Positions 22,008 to 32,868 of a DNA stretch of 64,000 bases are shown in pieces. The notes under the pieces were generated by a model, which worked only from the letters and a program-made list of their open reading frames with translations, was not told the origin of the DNA and did no database searches. The position numbers and the translations under genes were made by a program. The stretch's first letter is position 1. Each line of letters begins with the position of its first letter. The DNA lies in NCBI GenBank assembly GCA_032718475.1, contig JAUCBJ010008614.1, forward strand, positions 1-64,000, written 5' to 3'. This DNA comes from Nemertoderma westbladi (Eukaryota > Xenacoelomorpha > Nemertodermatida > Nemertodermatidae).

Positions 22008-24498
22008 AATTCCGACCCGGACAATACCGACCCGAACAATTGCGACCCGGATAAATCCGACCCGGATAAATCCGACCCGGACAATGCCGACCCGGATAAT
22101 TCCGACCCACTCAGAGATCGAATGAAATTTTTATGGGTCGGTATTGTCCGCGTCGGAATTATCCGGATCCAGCATAGGACAATTCCGACCCAAATAATTT
22201 AAAAATAATAAATTATAATAATAAATAAATTAATTTAATTAATATAAATTAATATAATAAATTTAATAATAAATATTTTATATAACATTATATTGTTTTA
22301 TTATTCAACATAAGATTGCTGTGTACGGATATTCTTCTTCTAGACACGTTTGTTATGTAAATTTATAGTTGAATAGTATTTTTCGAATTTAATATATTCA
22401 GTACTAGCAAGGCCATCGTAATACAAGGCCTGCTCACCCCCATAGATCAGCTGATCAAAGAAGTCATACAATACAATAATTAGTGTATTTTCCATGCACA
22501 ACAATGATAATTACCACCTTGGTAATTACACAAGAGTCGTATCACTAAATAAATTATTTGCTCGGACCACGATACGACCTACACCACGCATCAGCCCCAT
22601 TAGATCCCTTCCTCTACACCCCACCACCATCTCGCAACATGATCGCCTCGCAGTGGTATTGGGTCGAAGGTCCGAATGAGACGAAGGTTCGAAAGTGACC
22701 ATCACGTGCGCTTTTTTCGGACCTCCGTCCCATTCAGAACTTCGTCCAGGAACCTCTTAGTCGAGTCAATCTAGCAAAAAACCCATTTTATAAGTATTTC
22801 GCAATCAATCCGAACCACATATTTTGGATTCTATATACCTTATTAATGACCAAAAAAAGTTTATAAAATTTTATTTTGCGGATCATATGTTTATTCATGG
22901 AAATTCTGCGTAAATTTGCATAAGACAAGCCAAACAAAAGGAACAGTAGGGAAAAGTAAGTTGCAAATTAGTGATGTTCCAAAATAATTTAATTAATTTC
23001 ACAATAAACTGTGATTCAATGGGATATTAGTATTATTTACACTGGCGTGTTACACATTAATTGTTATATCTCGGAAACTAGAAGTCGCATCAAATTTTTA
23101 AATATATCAAAAATTTCACGTTATATTAAGGAAACCGTTGTAAAAAAAATTATACAATTCCACTGCAAGGAAATTTGATAATTTCCATTAATGTTAGTGA
23201 CGATTTTTCACATAATTAAATTGTGATTGCTCTATTGATTTTAGGTGTAATTTATTTATTTGTTTTAGTTTTAAAACCACAATAGTTTATCATATAACGA
23301 ATAATTTTTTTGGGGATAAGGGTTTTTGAGGTCGATAAATCCGATGTGCGAGGTTACACATCCACCCGTTTAGTAGAGAAGTTGTGTAAATAAGGTCCTT
23401 ATATTGTACCAGCAAAATTGGTATTAAAAATTGATAAATTATTAGACAAATTTGGGTTGCTCTGGAAACTAAATTGGTAATTATATATAGATACATAAGT
23501 GCATACTTCTGTCAATCGATAGTCATTAGAGTAAAGTTTTTCTGTACCAAATTTGGAGAAAATCCCACCAATAGACCACTTGTTGCTTTGTAAAATCCAT
23601 GTTGCTAAGGAAAGAAACAGGAAATTGAAGGTGATCCGCATAATATATATTAACAAGGCAATGTAGAGTAAAAAAAAGTTGGTTTGGATGAATTGCGAAT
23701 TTGTTATGGGTTGACCCCCTTTTTCGTCCTAATTGACTCGCCTATCTCGCAGCCAGTTACAACGACTTTCTGTGTTGTAAAGAGAATTGTAGGCCCCGTG
23801 AAACTGAAACAACTACCAAAACGCTGAATGTACAATGCTCGACTAGAGTTTCATATCAGAAATTTGCATAGTATAATCAGTTTTCCGATCTACATCTATC
23901 CTAATTTTGCTTAATCCTTTGTTTTTTTAAATAAAACACGGCAGATTATGGTTGAAATATTTAGGAGTAATTAAAGGAATATTATGTGAAATGCGATCTT
24001 AGCAAACAAAAGTGACACAAAGCACCGTAATGCCCTGCCTTTCTTCTTCAATTTGATATACTACTGTATATGATTAAATGTGTTTTCGTCAGCCCGAGTA
24101 ACACAACTTTGAAATATTGGTGTTTTACACTTCAGCAATAATAAAATCCCAAAAAGTATGACTTCTTATATCAGCTGATCGAGATATTCTAGAATGTAGT
24201 GAGCAGGTCTGGTATTATGATGGCCTTGAAACTAGTGTCTTTTTGGCACACCCCCTCACCAAATTTGTAATACTAGCTACTTTTTGCTGAAAATGTTCTA
24301 AAACATATTTAATTATTTATTAGCTATCAATTAAGAAAAATATTAGTGTTTTGGAACACAGATTGTTGTTATTGATGGTAATTTCTATTAAATATTTTTA
24401 TTTATTTGGATCCGGATAACTCCGATCCGGACAATCCCGACCCATGAAATGTCATTCGATATTTGAATGTGTTGGAATTGTCCGGGTCGGAATTGTCC
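22008..24498. mobile_element. 2.5 kb TIR element with repetitive arms, METTL3 intron 1
   Basis: The left arm (22008-22170) is built from repeated CCGACCCGGACAAT / CCGACCCGGATAAAT words, followed by ATCGAATGAAATTTTTATGG, GTCGGTATTGTCCG and a terminal CCGGATCC. The right arm (24408-24498) is its inverted, diverged counterpart: GGATCCGGATAACTCC … CCCGACCCATGAAATGTCAT … GTCCGGGTCGGAATTGTCC. The 2.2 kb interior has no convincing ORF, so it is non-autonomous or a filler between foldback arms. No target duplication was recognised. It is seen here only once. Confidence 0.65.
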
Positions 24499-24739
24499 TA
24501 GGTTACTTGCAAACTTGTAAAGTTTGGTGAAAAATCATGCGGTCTGACGTCAGCTACGACAGATTAAATTATTTTATAATTTTGTACAACATATAAAAGT
24601 CATTATATTGTATTAACTATTATTTATTAATACATAAAAGCAATTCAGACGGTATATCACTTCAAATAAGTTATGTTGTGTTACATGGGATAAGTCGTTC
24701 TCTACAGTTACTATGCTGTCTCGTCAGCACTCATCGGGG

Positions 24740-25622
24740 TCTCCTTAGATACCCAATGGAATCGCAGCGCCTTCCTCAACTCCGACAAACCTCATCTTGG
24801 TGCGTGATGCCCTGAAGCAGGCACACGTCGCCCTTAGGATATCAAACGAAAGCCGCGCCCTGACCCACCCCATGATACAGCTATATGGATTCGCCCATTT
24901 AGTAGCCAGTCTCTCTGATAGCCTCCTCACCGTCATTGAGTACTCAAGAGCGAGTGCACTGTCCACTGTAGCAACCAGCGGGGTGAAATCTGCTTGCCGG
25001 AGAGCACATGCATCATGGTCTTGTTTTCCTTCTGAGTTTCCGCGTCTAGTAGGATAGAGGCCACAGGACGTGCCACATACTATGAGGGAGCATTAGGGTC
25101 AACGACCCGAACATCGAACAATGCTCGCCTCTGTGGCTGCCAGTAACCCCTCACTGAGAGTTGAGCGCGCAAACCCTCCACAACACTTTCCTCGTTGGCC
25201 TCTCTTATTACAGGTTACCGTGATATGCAAGATTTAGGGAAAGCTAAACTAAAGTGTGCACCCTGGGTATCCCTGACCTCGTTGTGACGCAGAGCCACTA
25301 AACCCCCCTTCTTACAGTCAAGCGCGTGGGTTGTACTAAAAACTTCGCCACAACCATCGCATTTCGATGGGTCATTAACCAGAGGTCGTCAATACCTAAG
25401 GGATAGGCCATCCCGGAACTCATTAGCAGACAAATCGAATTGGTGGCGCGCCACTGGAGCTACCGTTAGCCAACCAGAAGCCCGCTCGGAAGAAGCACGC
25501 TCAATCGTTCTCACTCTGTCTAGCGTGAAGCCTGCAGTTACAATTCCAAGCACTGCCTCAGCCTTATCTTTCTTCTGGTGCCGAAGGTTGTACTGGGCTT
25601 CCTTCAGGCAGCTTAAATGATC
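24740..25622 (-). pseudogene. Retrotransposon ORF C-terminal fragment (RT-associated zinc-knuckle family)
   Basis: The minus-strand translation from about 25620 reads LKEAQYNLRHQKKDKAEAVL, ASGWLTVAPVARHQFDLSAN, EFRDGLSLRY, an in-frame stop, then CDGCGEVFSTTHALDCKKGG and LRHNEVRDT. After a degraded middle it resumes with DFTPLVATVDSA … YSCIMGWVRARLSFDILRAT. This is the common C-terminal module of reverse-transcriptase-like ORFs spread through invertebrate genomes (zinc-binding C..C…H..DC, RHNE, FTPLV, GW.R..LSF.ILR). It sits in METTL3 intron 1, same strand, with stops and frameshifts. Confidence 0.8.
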
Positions 25623-25866
25623 TGCTACGACAGATCATGGTTTTAATGAAATGTAAAATTTCTCGGGAACTTCTCATTTTCCAGGGCTGACATTTTGGTT
25701 GCTTGTAGATAATCATAAAGTATATCTTTTACGAAATTGAAAAGATAAGGCAATTAATTGTGGATCCGCTAGAGACCCCGAAGTAATGATATATCGGTAC
25801 AGTTCTGCAATGGTACTGTGCACTGGTAGGTACGAAATTGCAGTATTTAATTGCACCTTTTACCTC

Positions 25867-25953
25867 GAGCAGAATTGGCCTAGTGGTTAAGGAGTTGGAC
25901 TAGAAATCGAACGGGATCTTCCCGAGTAGGTTCGAATCCTACCTGGGGCGGGG
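25867..25953 (+). tRNA. tRNA-Ser(AGA)-like sequence, probably a pseudogene or SINE head
   Basis: Reads GGCCTAGTGGTTAAGGAGTT (D arm and A box), GGACTAGAAATC (anticodon loop CTAGAAA, anticodon AGA), a variable arm GGGATCTTCCC as in serine tRNAs, and a good T arm GTAGG TTCGAAT CCTAC. The anticodon stem has one mismatch, and the acceptor ends (GCAGAAT versus CCTGGGG) do not pair, so it is unlikely to be a functional tRNA. It lies in METTL3 intron 1 on the opposite strand. Confidence 0.6.
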
Positions 25954-26029
25954 AGCAATAATTGATTTCAACTTTTTTTTAATTAATTCTTGAAAGCAAA
26001 GAATAAGTCTGTCAATCATTGATGAAATA

Positions 26030-26380
26030 TAATGGCTTTGTGTTGGTCTGTCTGTCAAAATATAACAGAAAGACAGTCAGCCAGATAGACCATCTAAGAA
26101 CCCTTTAAACGTTAAAACAGACATAAGAAATGGAATCATAGACCAGGAAAATCCATATAACAACATTTTCAGTTGTGTATTTCATTCATGATTTATGACT
26201 GACAGACAGACAGGCCAAAAGACAAACAGCAAAAATTGTACAATACGTGTGTCTCTTGAATATTGTCAGACAAAACCGACTGACAGACAGGCATACAGCT
26301 ATAACTCGAGAACTAAAAGAGATCTCACTATCTCCTTTTCAGTTTTGAAATCGACTTTAAATTTTGATCCAGAATCCGGG
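26030..26380 (+). repeat. Dispersed CAGACAGA-rich repeat, copy 1
   Basis: Shares with 38150-38420 the order of several phrases: gacagacagac…, AAACAGACAT…, then ACTCGAGAA(C/G)TAAAAGAGA followed by TCTC(A/G)CTA and a GATTTGAAAT(C)-like stretch. Both copies face the same way on the plus strand. No coding capacity. Confidence 0.65.
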
Positions 26381-26424
26381 AAATTTTTATTGATTTTTTT
26401 TAATTTTTATCACATACACATGCC

Positions 26425-26560
26425 CTTAAAATATTATAACAACTTTTTTAAAGATGGCAATGACGTCCGCGTGGGTTCGAACTGGTGACCTCCATGTTGT
26501 AAGTCTGGCGCTCTAACCATTCCGATAGCGGCTCAGGTAAAACCTAGACCTGGATATTGA
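26425..26560 (-). mobile_element. tRNA-derived SINE, copy 3 (inverted partner)
   Basis: Reverse-complement SINE: CGAACTGGTGACCTCC (B-box complement), CGCTCTAACCATTCCG (A-box complement), GGCTCAGGTAAAA. It lies seven bases from the oppositely oriented copy at 26567-26765. Confidence 0.75.
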
Positions 26561-26566
26561 CTGGTA

Positions 26567-26765
26567 TTGACAGATGGGAGGCCATGAGGAGGTAAATTGC
26601 GGACATACAAGGTATCAGATAGTATTTCCAGGTCTATATTTTACATGAGCCGCTAGCTGAATGGTTAGAGCGTCAGACTTCCAACCCGGAGGTCACCAGT
26701 TCGATCCCACCTGGACGTCAATGCCCACTATTCTAAAAGCTGGGCCCATTGAAAGCTATAAATAT
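26567..26765 (+). mobile_element. tRNA-derived SINE, copy 4
   Basis: Best-preserved copy: leader GACAGATGGGAGGCCATGAG, then TGAGCCGCTAGCTGAATGG, CCAGTTCGATCCCACC and tail AAGCTGGGCCCATTG. It begins head to head with copy 3 and ends 73 bp from the METTL3 exon-1 donor, inside intron 1 and antisense to METTL3. Confidence 0.85.
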
Positions 26766-26838
26766 ATATGTTCAAGTGTTGTGTAATTAATATAGATATT
26801 TTAGATGGATAAACGGCTTGGTCGGTTTGCTAACTTAC

Positions 26839-27933
26839 TTTCATATCGAAGGTTCGGACATCCGACTGAACCCACTGTGCCGGAAACGCGATGAACTTAT
26901 CCATGGGGACCACGGCCTTGGGGGTCCCGGTGGCGGGCGAGTCAGTACCGGAACCCGCCACCGGGCTGGCCAACACGACCGGGGGCTGATGCTCGACCTC
27001 GTAATGGACGTACTTGCAGCTCTGCATGTGGAAGCAAGTGTTGAGGAAGGAGCAATCCCCTAGAGACTCGTCGGTGTGCGGTTGGATGATTTTCTTGAAG
27101 TGGGATTTACGGCAAACACCGTTGGGGTCGGCTCGCAAACATTCTTCCCGAGTCCCATGCAAACAGAAAGCCACCAAAGATGTCCCTTCTTCTGACTTAA
27201 ACTTATCCAGCTGATTCAACTCCTTAGCTGTAGGAGTTGAAAGGATTGAAACAATCTCGTCGTTGAGTTTCTTCGATTGGCCTTCTTTTACGGAGGATGT
27301 CGCGAGCAGATCGTGTAGATCGACCGAGGTTTTATCCCGTTTGTACGCGGGTTCTACGTCGTCGATTTCGCGTTTCCGTTTACGATTTGCGTCGGAACCG
27401 TCGACGTTGGCCCCGTTACGAGCCTCCGATATCGCGGAGACTTTCGAGATGTTCACCTGGTGGATCTCGAGACTCGGTCCATCCAAAGAGCTGCTCTCTC
27501 GCACCTCGATCAGCTGTTGGACGGCGAACTTCTGCAAGAGATTCTCAACGTCCGATACGCTTATCTCTCCCGGTAAATCCATCGTTTTACAAATTTGGTT
27601 TCGGATTTGCGTGGACAGCACCGGTAGATCGACGCAGCTCTGTAGTAAACATTCCACCAGTTTCCCTTCAAGAACATCGTTGCTCGCTGTGCATTCCGCT
27701 TTAGATATAGGGATTTTAATATCCTCAATTAGCGGTTTAATATCAGGTTTTATATCGATCCATTTCGCTTCTGCTTTGATAGGCCTACCCGAAGGATTTT
27801 CGCCATCGTTGTAACTATCTGTGAGTACGGATTGTAAAGCCTGACGCTCCTTTTTTCGTCTAGCCAATCTCTCACGCAGTCCCTCATTCTTTTGTCTTAA
27901 CGCTTGTATTTCTGTCCACGTATCGGTAGGCAT
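26839..27933 (-). CDS. METTL3: METTL3 coding exon 1 (N-terminal and zinc-finger half)
   Basis: 1095 nt, residues 1-365, the catalytic subunit of the nuclear METTL3-METTL14 mRNA N6-adenosine methyltransferase. The ATG is in a favourable context (ACCATGC), and the protein opens MPTDTWTEIQALRQKNEGLR, matching the METTL3 leader helix that binds WTAP. LLQKFAVQQLIEV (132-144) is a conserved family block. R184-KRKRE is a likely nuclear localisation signal. Two CCCH zinc fingers that bind RNA follow: C257, C265, C274, H278 and C294, C300, C306, H310, with the signature HTDESLGDCSFLNTCFHMQ. The exon ends AQWVQSDVRTFDMK before the perfect donor GTAAGT (26833-26838). The joined protein is 592 residues against 580 in human. 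The weakly conserved stretch at 40-85 is normal for the family. Confidence 0.96.
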
Positions 27934-28427
27934 GGTTGGCTCGTATTTAACTACCGGTCCGGTACACAGGTAGAGGTAGGCCTACCTATCTGTCTGACTG
28001 TCATATTGAACGTAAGGTGTAAGGTAACATAACGGTAACAACAACAGCTCAGCAGCTGCTTACTCTACTGTGACGTGGCTTAGTGACAATCTGACAATTT
28101 TAAAAATAACGGGTATACCGGCAACTTTTCGCCGCATCCAGGTATCCGTCGTCTGTATGCTGGTATGCTATCCGTAGGGCCTACAGGCCTATGTCCAGAT
28201 GTCAGTCAGTCAGTATGTATTTGCCGTAATCGGTACCATGTCAGTATGTAGGCCTACATGTACGTACATACTGACATACGGCTGTACGGATACGGCAGTA
28301 CGGCAAATGCATAGGGCAGTAGGGCCTACGGATACAGGGATACGGATACGGCGAAAAGTTATACCCAAAAATAACTGTGAACTGGTTAACTTGTAGGTCT
28401 ATAGGCCTAGTATAGGTGTAGGCATGG
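27934..28427. other. METTL3 5' flank
   Basis: Upstream of the METTL3 start codon, so 5' UTR and promoter are expected here on the minus strand, but no TATA or initiator could be assigned. The region is dotted with TAGGCCTAC and TACGG words. Confidence 0.4.
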
Positions 28428-28785
28428 TAGGCATATTACCAATTGGGGCGTAGTTTTAGCCTAATACAGGTAGGCCAGTCAGCAGCCAGTAGGCGTTCTT
28501 AGGCGTTACGCCTATTTTAATTTCGCGAATACTTAATTTCGATATTCACCATATAAGATATCTTTTAGGAAAGTAGAATGTTATAATGGTAGGCTTTTCT
28601 AACAAAAACAATAAACTAAATTTAGAACACGGTTTGTGCAGTTTACTGTAAAAGGTTTACTTATATCAGTATATGCACTAATTTTTCATTATTAATTTAA
28701 CATTAACACTATGCTGCTATGAGAAGGCTGAAGCCCTGAAACGACACCCGAATTAGCAATTTGCGTACGGTAGGTACTAGCAGCC
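28428..28785. mobile_element. Diverged short copy of the long-TIR family (see 29934-31197)
   Basis: The left end GCATATTACCAATTGGGG and right end CCCGAATTAGCAATTTGCG are inverted and match the ends of the larger element. GCATGGTAG to the left and GTACGGTAG to the right could be an eroded 9-bp target duplication (7 of 9 identical). The interior is different and short. Confidence 0.5.
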
Positions 28786-28969
28786 CACTACTGGGGCGGT
28801 GAGCAATTATTGACATACAATACAGCAATGCTGCAATAGTAATGTGTAGTCTATATTCTATAATCACGATCCGATCATCTGATCAAAGTAAGACATATAC
28901 TACTGACTACTTCCACTTACGACCTACTTACTGACTACTGCGGTGTAAACTGTATGTATATTGCAGAGG

Positions 28970-29235
28970 GAGGGGGGGCTGGACGCAATAAAAATTAATC
29001 CCTCTCCATGGGAAATTCGACGCAAATAACAGCTGACAGGCTGATTACTCTTAAAAATAAATCTGTATCCTGTCTGCCTGTTCTATTCTGTTTAATTTAT
29101 TGTTTTGGTTAAAAACATTTCAGTACACTACTACCAACACTGTAACCTACTCATTTCCCTAAATTAGGAATTTAACATTGAGGCGGGATATTAATTCGCC
29201 AAGATGGGATTTGCGTCCAGTTTTCCCCCCGTCTC
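28970..29235. mobile_element. Homopolymer-capped MITE, copy 2
   Basis: Runs from a GGGGGGG tract and CTGGACGCAA to TTGCGTCCAG and a CCCCCC tract, giving inverted ends GGACGCAA/TTGCGTCC. The interior shares TTATTGTTTTGGTTAAAA, TTTAACATTGAGGCGGGATA and TTCGCCAAGATGGGATTTG with 5465-5690 and 60390-60665. Confidence 0.7.
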
Positions 29236-29264
29236 GTATATTGGCAGACAGCCATCTCTAAAAA

Positions 29265-29412
29265 ATTTTATAACTTTAGTTGGGCACAGCTTTGCAAAGT
29301 CGGCAATGAAGTCCAATTGGGATCGAACTGGTGACTTCAGGGTTGGAATTCTGACGCTCATCTAACCATTCAGCTATCTGGCTATCGGCTCAGGTAAAAG
29401 ATAGACCTGTAA
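29265..29412 (-). mobile_element. tRNA-derived SINE, copy 5
   Basis: Reverse-complement copy: GTTGGGCACAGCTTTGC, GGGATCGAACTGGTGACTTC, CTAACCATTCAGCTA, GGCTCAGGTAAAAGATAG. The leader is missing (5' truncated). Confidence 0.75.
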
Positions 29413-29604
29413 ATACCCCCCAACACCAACACCATTACAAACGGGAGTATTCTACCCCCCATTTCTCAACGCCTGAAACTGTACAGTTTATTAATTGAAA
29501 AATTCTTAGACGATGTTTAATGCTGTAAATATGTATTGCCATCTCGGCACACAATAGAATTGTGCAATGCCAGATCTATCATAGAGTATCATATATAATA
29601 AAAT

Positions 29605-29830
29605 TATGATGGTTTCACAACATTTACGTCAACTGCTGATGGTGACACAGATTCAATGGAAGTTCTATTGGGAGTTCTCCAGGGTGACACACTTGCGTAA
29701 TTCTTTATACATAATTATGTATGGGTTTGAGTATAATACATATATACTAAGAGACCCAGTAAGGACCCATTATGGTGCATCGCGATGGCACAAAATTGGG
29801 ATCCGTGAAGACATAGACGAAATTTGAAGA
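29605..29830 (+). pseudogene. RTE-like reverse transcriptase fragment
   Basis: A plus-strand frame reads FTSTADGDTDSMEVLLGVLQ then GDTLA, a stop, and FFIHNYVWV. GVLQGDTLAPF is the conserved block just before the catalytic region of RTE-clade reverse transcriptases. It is truncated on both sides and has an in-frame stop. Confidence 0.75.
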
Positions 29831-29933
29831 AATTTTTTTTGCCTTATTTTTTTACCATTTGGCAACTTTTGTGCACCGGTAGAACAATGAAATCGAAAAA
29901 AAGTAAAAAACGCACCGCCCTATTATACAGTAG

Positions 29934-31197
29934 GCATATTTCCAATTTGCGTGTCGTTTCAGCCTATGGAAGTATTTCTGGGCTTCTAAATTGGCTGTTT
30001 CTTCAATAAGCTCACCTCATTGGCTAACATTCTCCCATAGCCAAAAGGTATGTCGGTTCAGCCCAATTGGCAGAAGGGGTGTCGCTTGGGGGAAATCACT
30101 TTATTACTTGTAAATTTTACTTAGGCCTGCCTACTCCTTCCGTATTAAACAGGTAAATCACAATTATATTGTCATATTCACTAATGTCTGGTGTTATTTG
30201 TTACCACACAATTTGTATTGGGTTTAGTTAATTAACAAATACTACTGCCATATATAATTATATTATATATTAATTCACAATAATATAATAATAATAATAT
30301 AATATTTGGGGGGGGGGGGGGTGTGGAGGGTGGGGTCAATAAAGGGAAATACTTGTCATTAGTTTTTGTCGCCTTTAACTTAATAACCAATGAGTTTGAT
30401 TTAAATCTTAAAGTTGGTAATATTTAGACATTAAATACGATCAAAATATGGGTTTTTAACCACCGCTAGCGGGTGAAATGTCTAAACATTAAACAACCTC
30501 GATTTCTTACAGTATAGTTTAGTTGTCAGTCGGTTCAAAACCTTGGGAATATAAAAACAATTAACATTATTCGTTTACAAAAGATTACAAATAATTTTTC
30601 AATGATACTTTTTAAGTGTTACTGATTGGTACATACAGTAGTCAACTTGCTTATTCAATCATTAGGCCTACTGTATATACATACAGTATGTCAGTGTGAG
30701 TACGGACAGTACAGCAGTGACAGGACAACCAGGCGTAGTCTTATTTAAAAACAATAGGACTATCCTGCTAGAGCTACCTCTATCAGTCTTAAGGTCAAAG
30801 GCAGAAAGGGTCTACCTACAGTAGTACCTATAACTGACCACGCAGTGAAGCTCACAGTCCGCTTACCCTGGGCCTACCTATTTTTACCTGTTACCATAGT
30901 AGGCCTACTGATCTATTACCAATTATTGACCGAGCCTACAGGCGTAGGCAGATACTCATGAGCTCAGCAGGCTGTCAGGAGCTTTAGCTTTGAATATTTT
31001 TATCTGTCAGTACCGATACCGATACTCACTCAGACAGTTTCCCCAAGCGACATCCCTTTTGGCAATTAGGCTGAACCGAGACACCTTTTGGCTATGGGAG
31101 AGTGAGAGCCAATAAAATGAGCTTATCGAAGGAACAGCCAATTAGAAGCCCAGAAATACTTTCATAGGCTGAAACGACACCCCAATTGGAAATATGC
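29934..31197. mobile_element. 1.26 kb long-TIR element with 9-bp target duplication
   Basis: Arms of about 165 bp (29934-30098 and 31035-31197) are reverse complements: GCATATTTCCAATTTGCGTG, …TCGTTTCAGCCTATG…, CTCCCATAGCCAAAAGGT…, GGTTCAGCC(C/T)AATTG…, CTTGGGGGAAA-type ends. Immediately outside, the 9-mer ATACAGTAG occurs on both sides (29925-29933 and 31198-31206) as a direct repeat. Long TIRs with a 9-bp duplication are the hallmark of Mutator-like elements. The interior contains a G tract (30306-30321), (TAA)n-like DNA and no transposase, so this copy is non-autonomous. Confidence 0.8.
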
Positions 31198-31206
31198 ATA
31201 CAGTAG

Positions 31207-31781
31207 ACATGAGTCACATTTACTTAGCATTTAATCTTTAATGGACAGATTTGTGTTGTATCCCCGTGGTGTAAATTTTATATATGAATGAATATTGTAT
31301 ACCGGTACATCTGTCAATAATAATAATAATAATAAATACCCTAGTTGTATTGGTAATGATTATTGTGAATTTAATACAAATACTATCGTTTTTTAACAGC
31401 GCTGATTTCGATTAAACAAGTTCTACTAATTAATCTTATTATAAATTATTGTGATAAATTCAGAAGAACGTGATAAATATGTTTAACCATAACATAGCAA
31501 AACAAATACCGTAATAACAATTAATATCAAACTATCCCCGTGATATTATAATATTTATTCCAAAATTACATTACTCAACGCCGTTAGTATTAACAGCGAG
31601 TTGTTATCTTACAACTTTAGAGGTCATGACAGTATTGTATTGGTGTAATATTATTTATCTAATGTCCCGACGGCGAGTTGTAAAGTCAAACCGTCATGGT
31701 TACCACATAAACAATAGTTGGTATTTATTATTAACTGCCTGACAGCAAGATAGCCTGACTACCAGTAGCTATAAACTATTA
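31207..31781. other. Intergenic, no gene seen
   Basis: AT-rich with a (TAA)n microsatellite at 31317-31335. Confidence 0.5.
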
Positions 31782-32300
31782 ACATGGCTCCAAACGCCAC
31801 CATAAATATAAGCTAACTTATTTATAACATAATTTATGTCATTATTACAATTATTTATACAGCAACTAATATAATTTGTGCAGTTTCTATCACTTATTAT
31901 GTATATTTACAATCATTTCGTAATGTTATAATATTGGAATAAAACTACATACATACTTGTTGCAAAGTACTTTACAGTGTTCTGATCCTCGTGGCTTTAT
32001 TTTCACTCACTCACTACGTTCGTTCGTGTAACAAAGCCACTCGGATCATCACACTGTAAAGTGCGACTTTACACACAAGTATGTAAATAGTTATTACAGT
32101 GTTCTGATCCTCGTGGCTTTATTTTCACTCACTCATTAACGTTCGTTCGTGTAACATAGCCACTCAGAACATCACACAGTAAAGTGCGACTTTACACACA
32201 AGTATGTAAATAGTTATTACAGTGTTCTGATCCTCGTGGCTTTATTTTCACTCACTCACTAACGTTCGTTCGTGTAACAAAACACTCGGAACATCACACT
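31782..32300. repeat. Dispersed repeat copy 2 with about 122-bp tandem triplication
   Basis: 31782-31980 matches 16757-16960 nearly base for base. From 31975 a unit of about 122 bp (CAGTGTTCTGATCCTCGTGG … AAGTATGTAAATAGTTATTA) is repeated 2.7 times. Confidence 0.8.
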
Positions 32301-32647
32301 GTAACCTGCTAAGTGCAAAACAGCGTACGGCATTATATGTCAAAGCTTAAAGGGCATTTGAAAGCGTAACGATTCACGATTTATTTATTGCACTCGCTCG
32401 CACGTTCTTAAAAATAAGTAGGTATAAAGTCTTAAAGTTCTTGCATCTTAAAGTAGGTATAAAGTAACACTATATAACACGACGTAAATGCCGTTAATAA
32501 GTTAAGTTAAAAATCGAAATATACATAGAATGCAAATATTGCACATTAAAGTACCGCGCCGACTTCTCATTAAGGTTAAAAAACAATAAAAAACTTGGCC
32601 TAATGTTATATTGCTTGTTGTACTTTAGTTACTTAAATCAAGTTGTT
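32301..32647. other. 3' flank of the Chibby homologue
   Basis: Downstream of the CBY1 stop codon on the minus strand. An AATAAA polyadenylation hexamer lies on the minus strand at about 32381-32388, roughly 260 nt past the stop; it is a candidate only. Confidence 0.4.
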
Positions 32648-32868
32648 TTACACCTTTGCCTCTTCCAATTCTTTTTCGAGTAATTTCAGTTCAGTGGCAT
32701 GTTCTGACAACATATCTATTAGAATTTCGGTTTTGAGTTTTAGTAAGTTATTCTCCGATCTAAGAGATGAGTTGGTATGTTTCAACTGATTGTATTCTTT
32801 GTTAGAAACCCCAGCATCTCCAGTTCCACTGGGTGGGTGTTTGCTACTGGATTCCAGTACCCAATTCC
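32648..32868 (-). CDS. CBY1: Chibby homologue, coding exon 2 (coiled coil)
   Basis: 221 nt. It follows acceptor CTCTTTCAG and contributes two bases to codon 63 (G|GG, glycine), then 72 codons and the stop. The protein runs GNWVLESSSKHPP, a linker, then NQLKHTNSSLRSENNLLKLK, TEILIDMLSEHATELKLLEK and ELEEAKV. The segment ENNLLKLKTEILIDMLSE is the strongly conserved Chibby heptad region that forms the homodimeric coiled coil. In the Chibby family this region supports dimerisation and basal-body or FAM92 partner binding, and lies next to the beta-catenin-binding part. The human-type basic C-terminus (nuclear signal) is absent, since the protein stops at EEAKV. Confidence 0.93.

Noticed and set aside
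25867-25953. Functional tRNA-Ser gene
   Set aside because: The T arm and anticodon loop are good, but the acceptor strands do not pair and the anticodon stem has a mismatch.
27263-27814. Plus-strand open frames of 183 and 135 codons over METTL3 exon 1
   Set aside because: Antisense shadows of a strongly conserved coding exon on the minus strand.
29824-30009. Small plus-strand open frame rich in Phe and Lys
   Set aside because: It overlaps the left arm of the long-TIR element and has no recognisable content.
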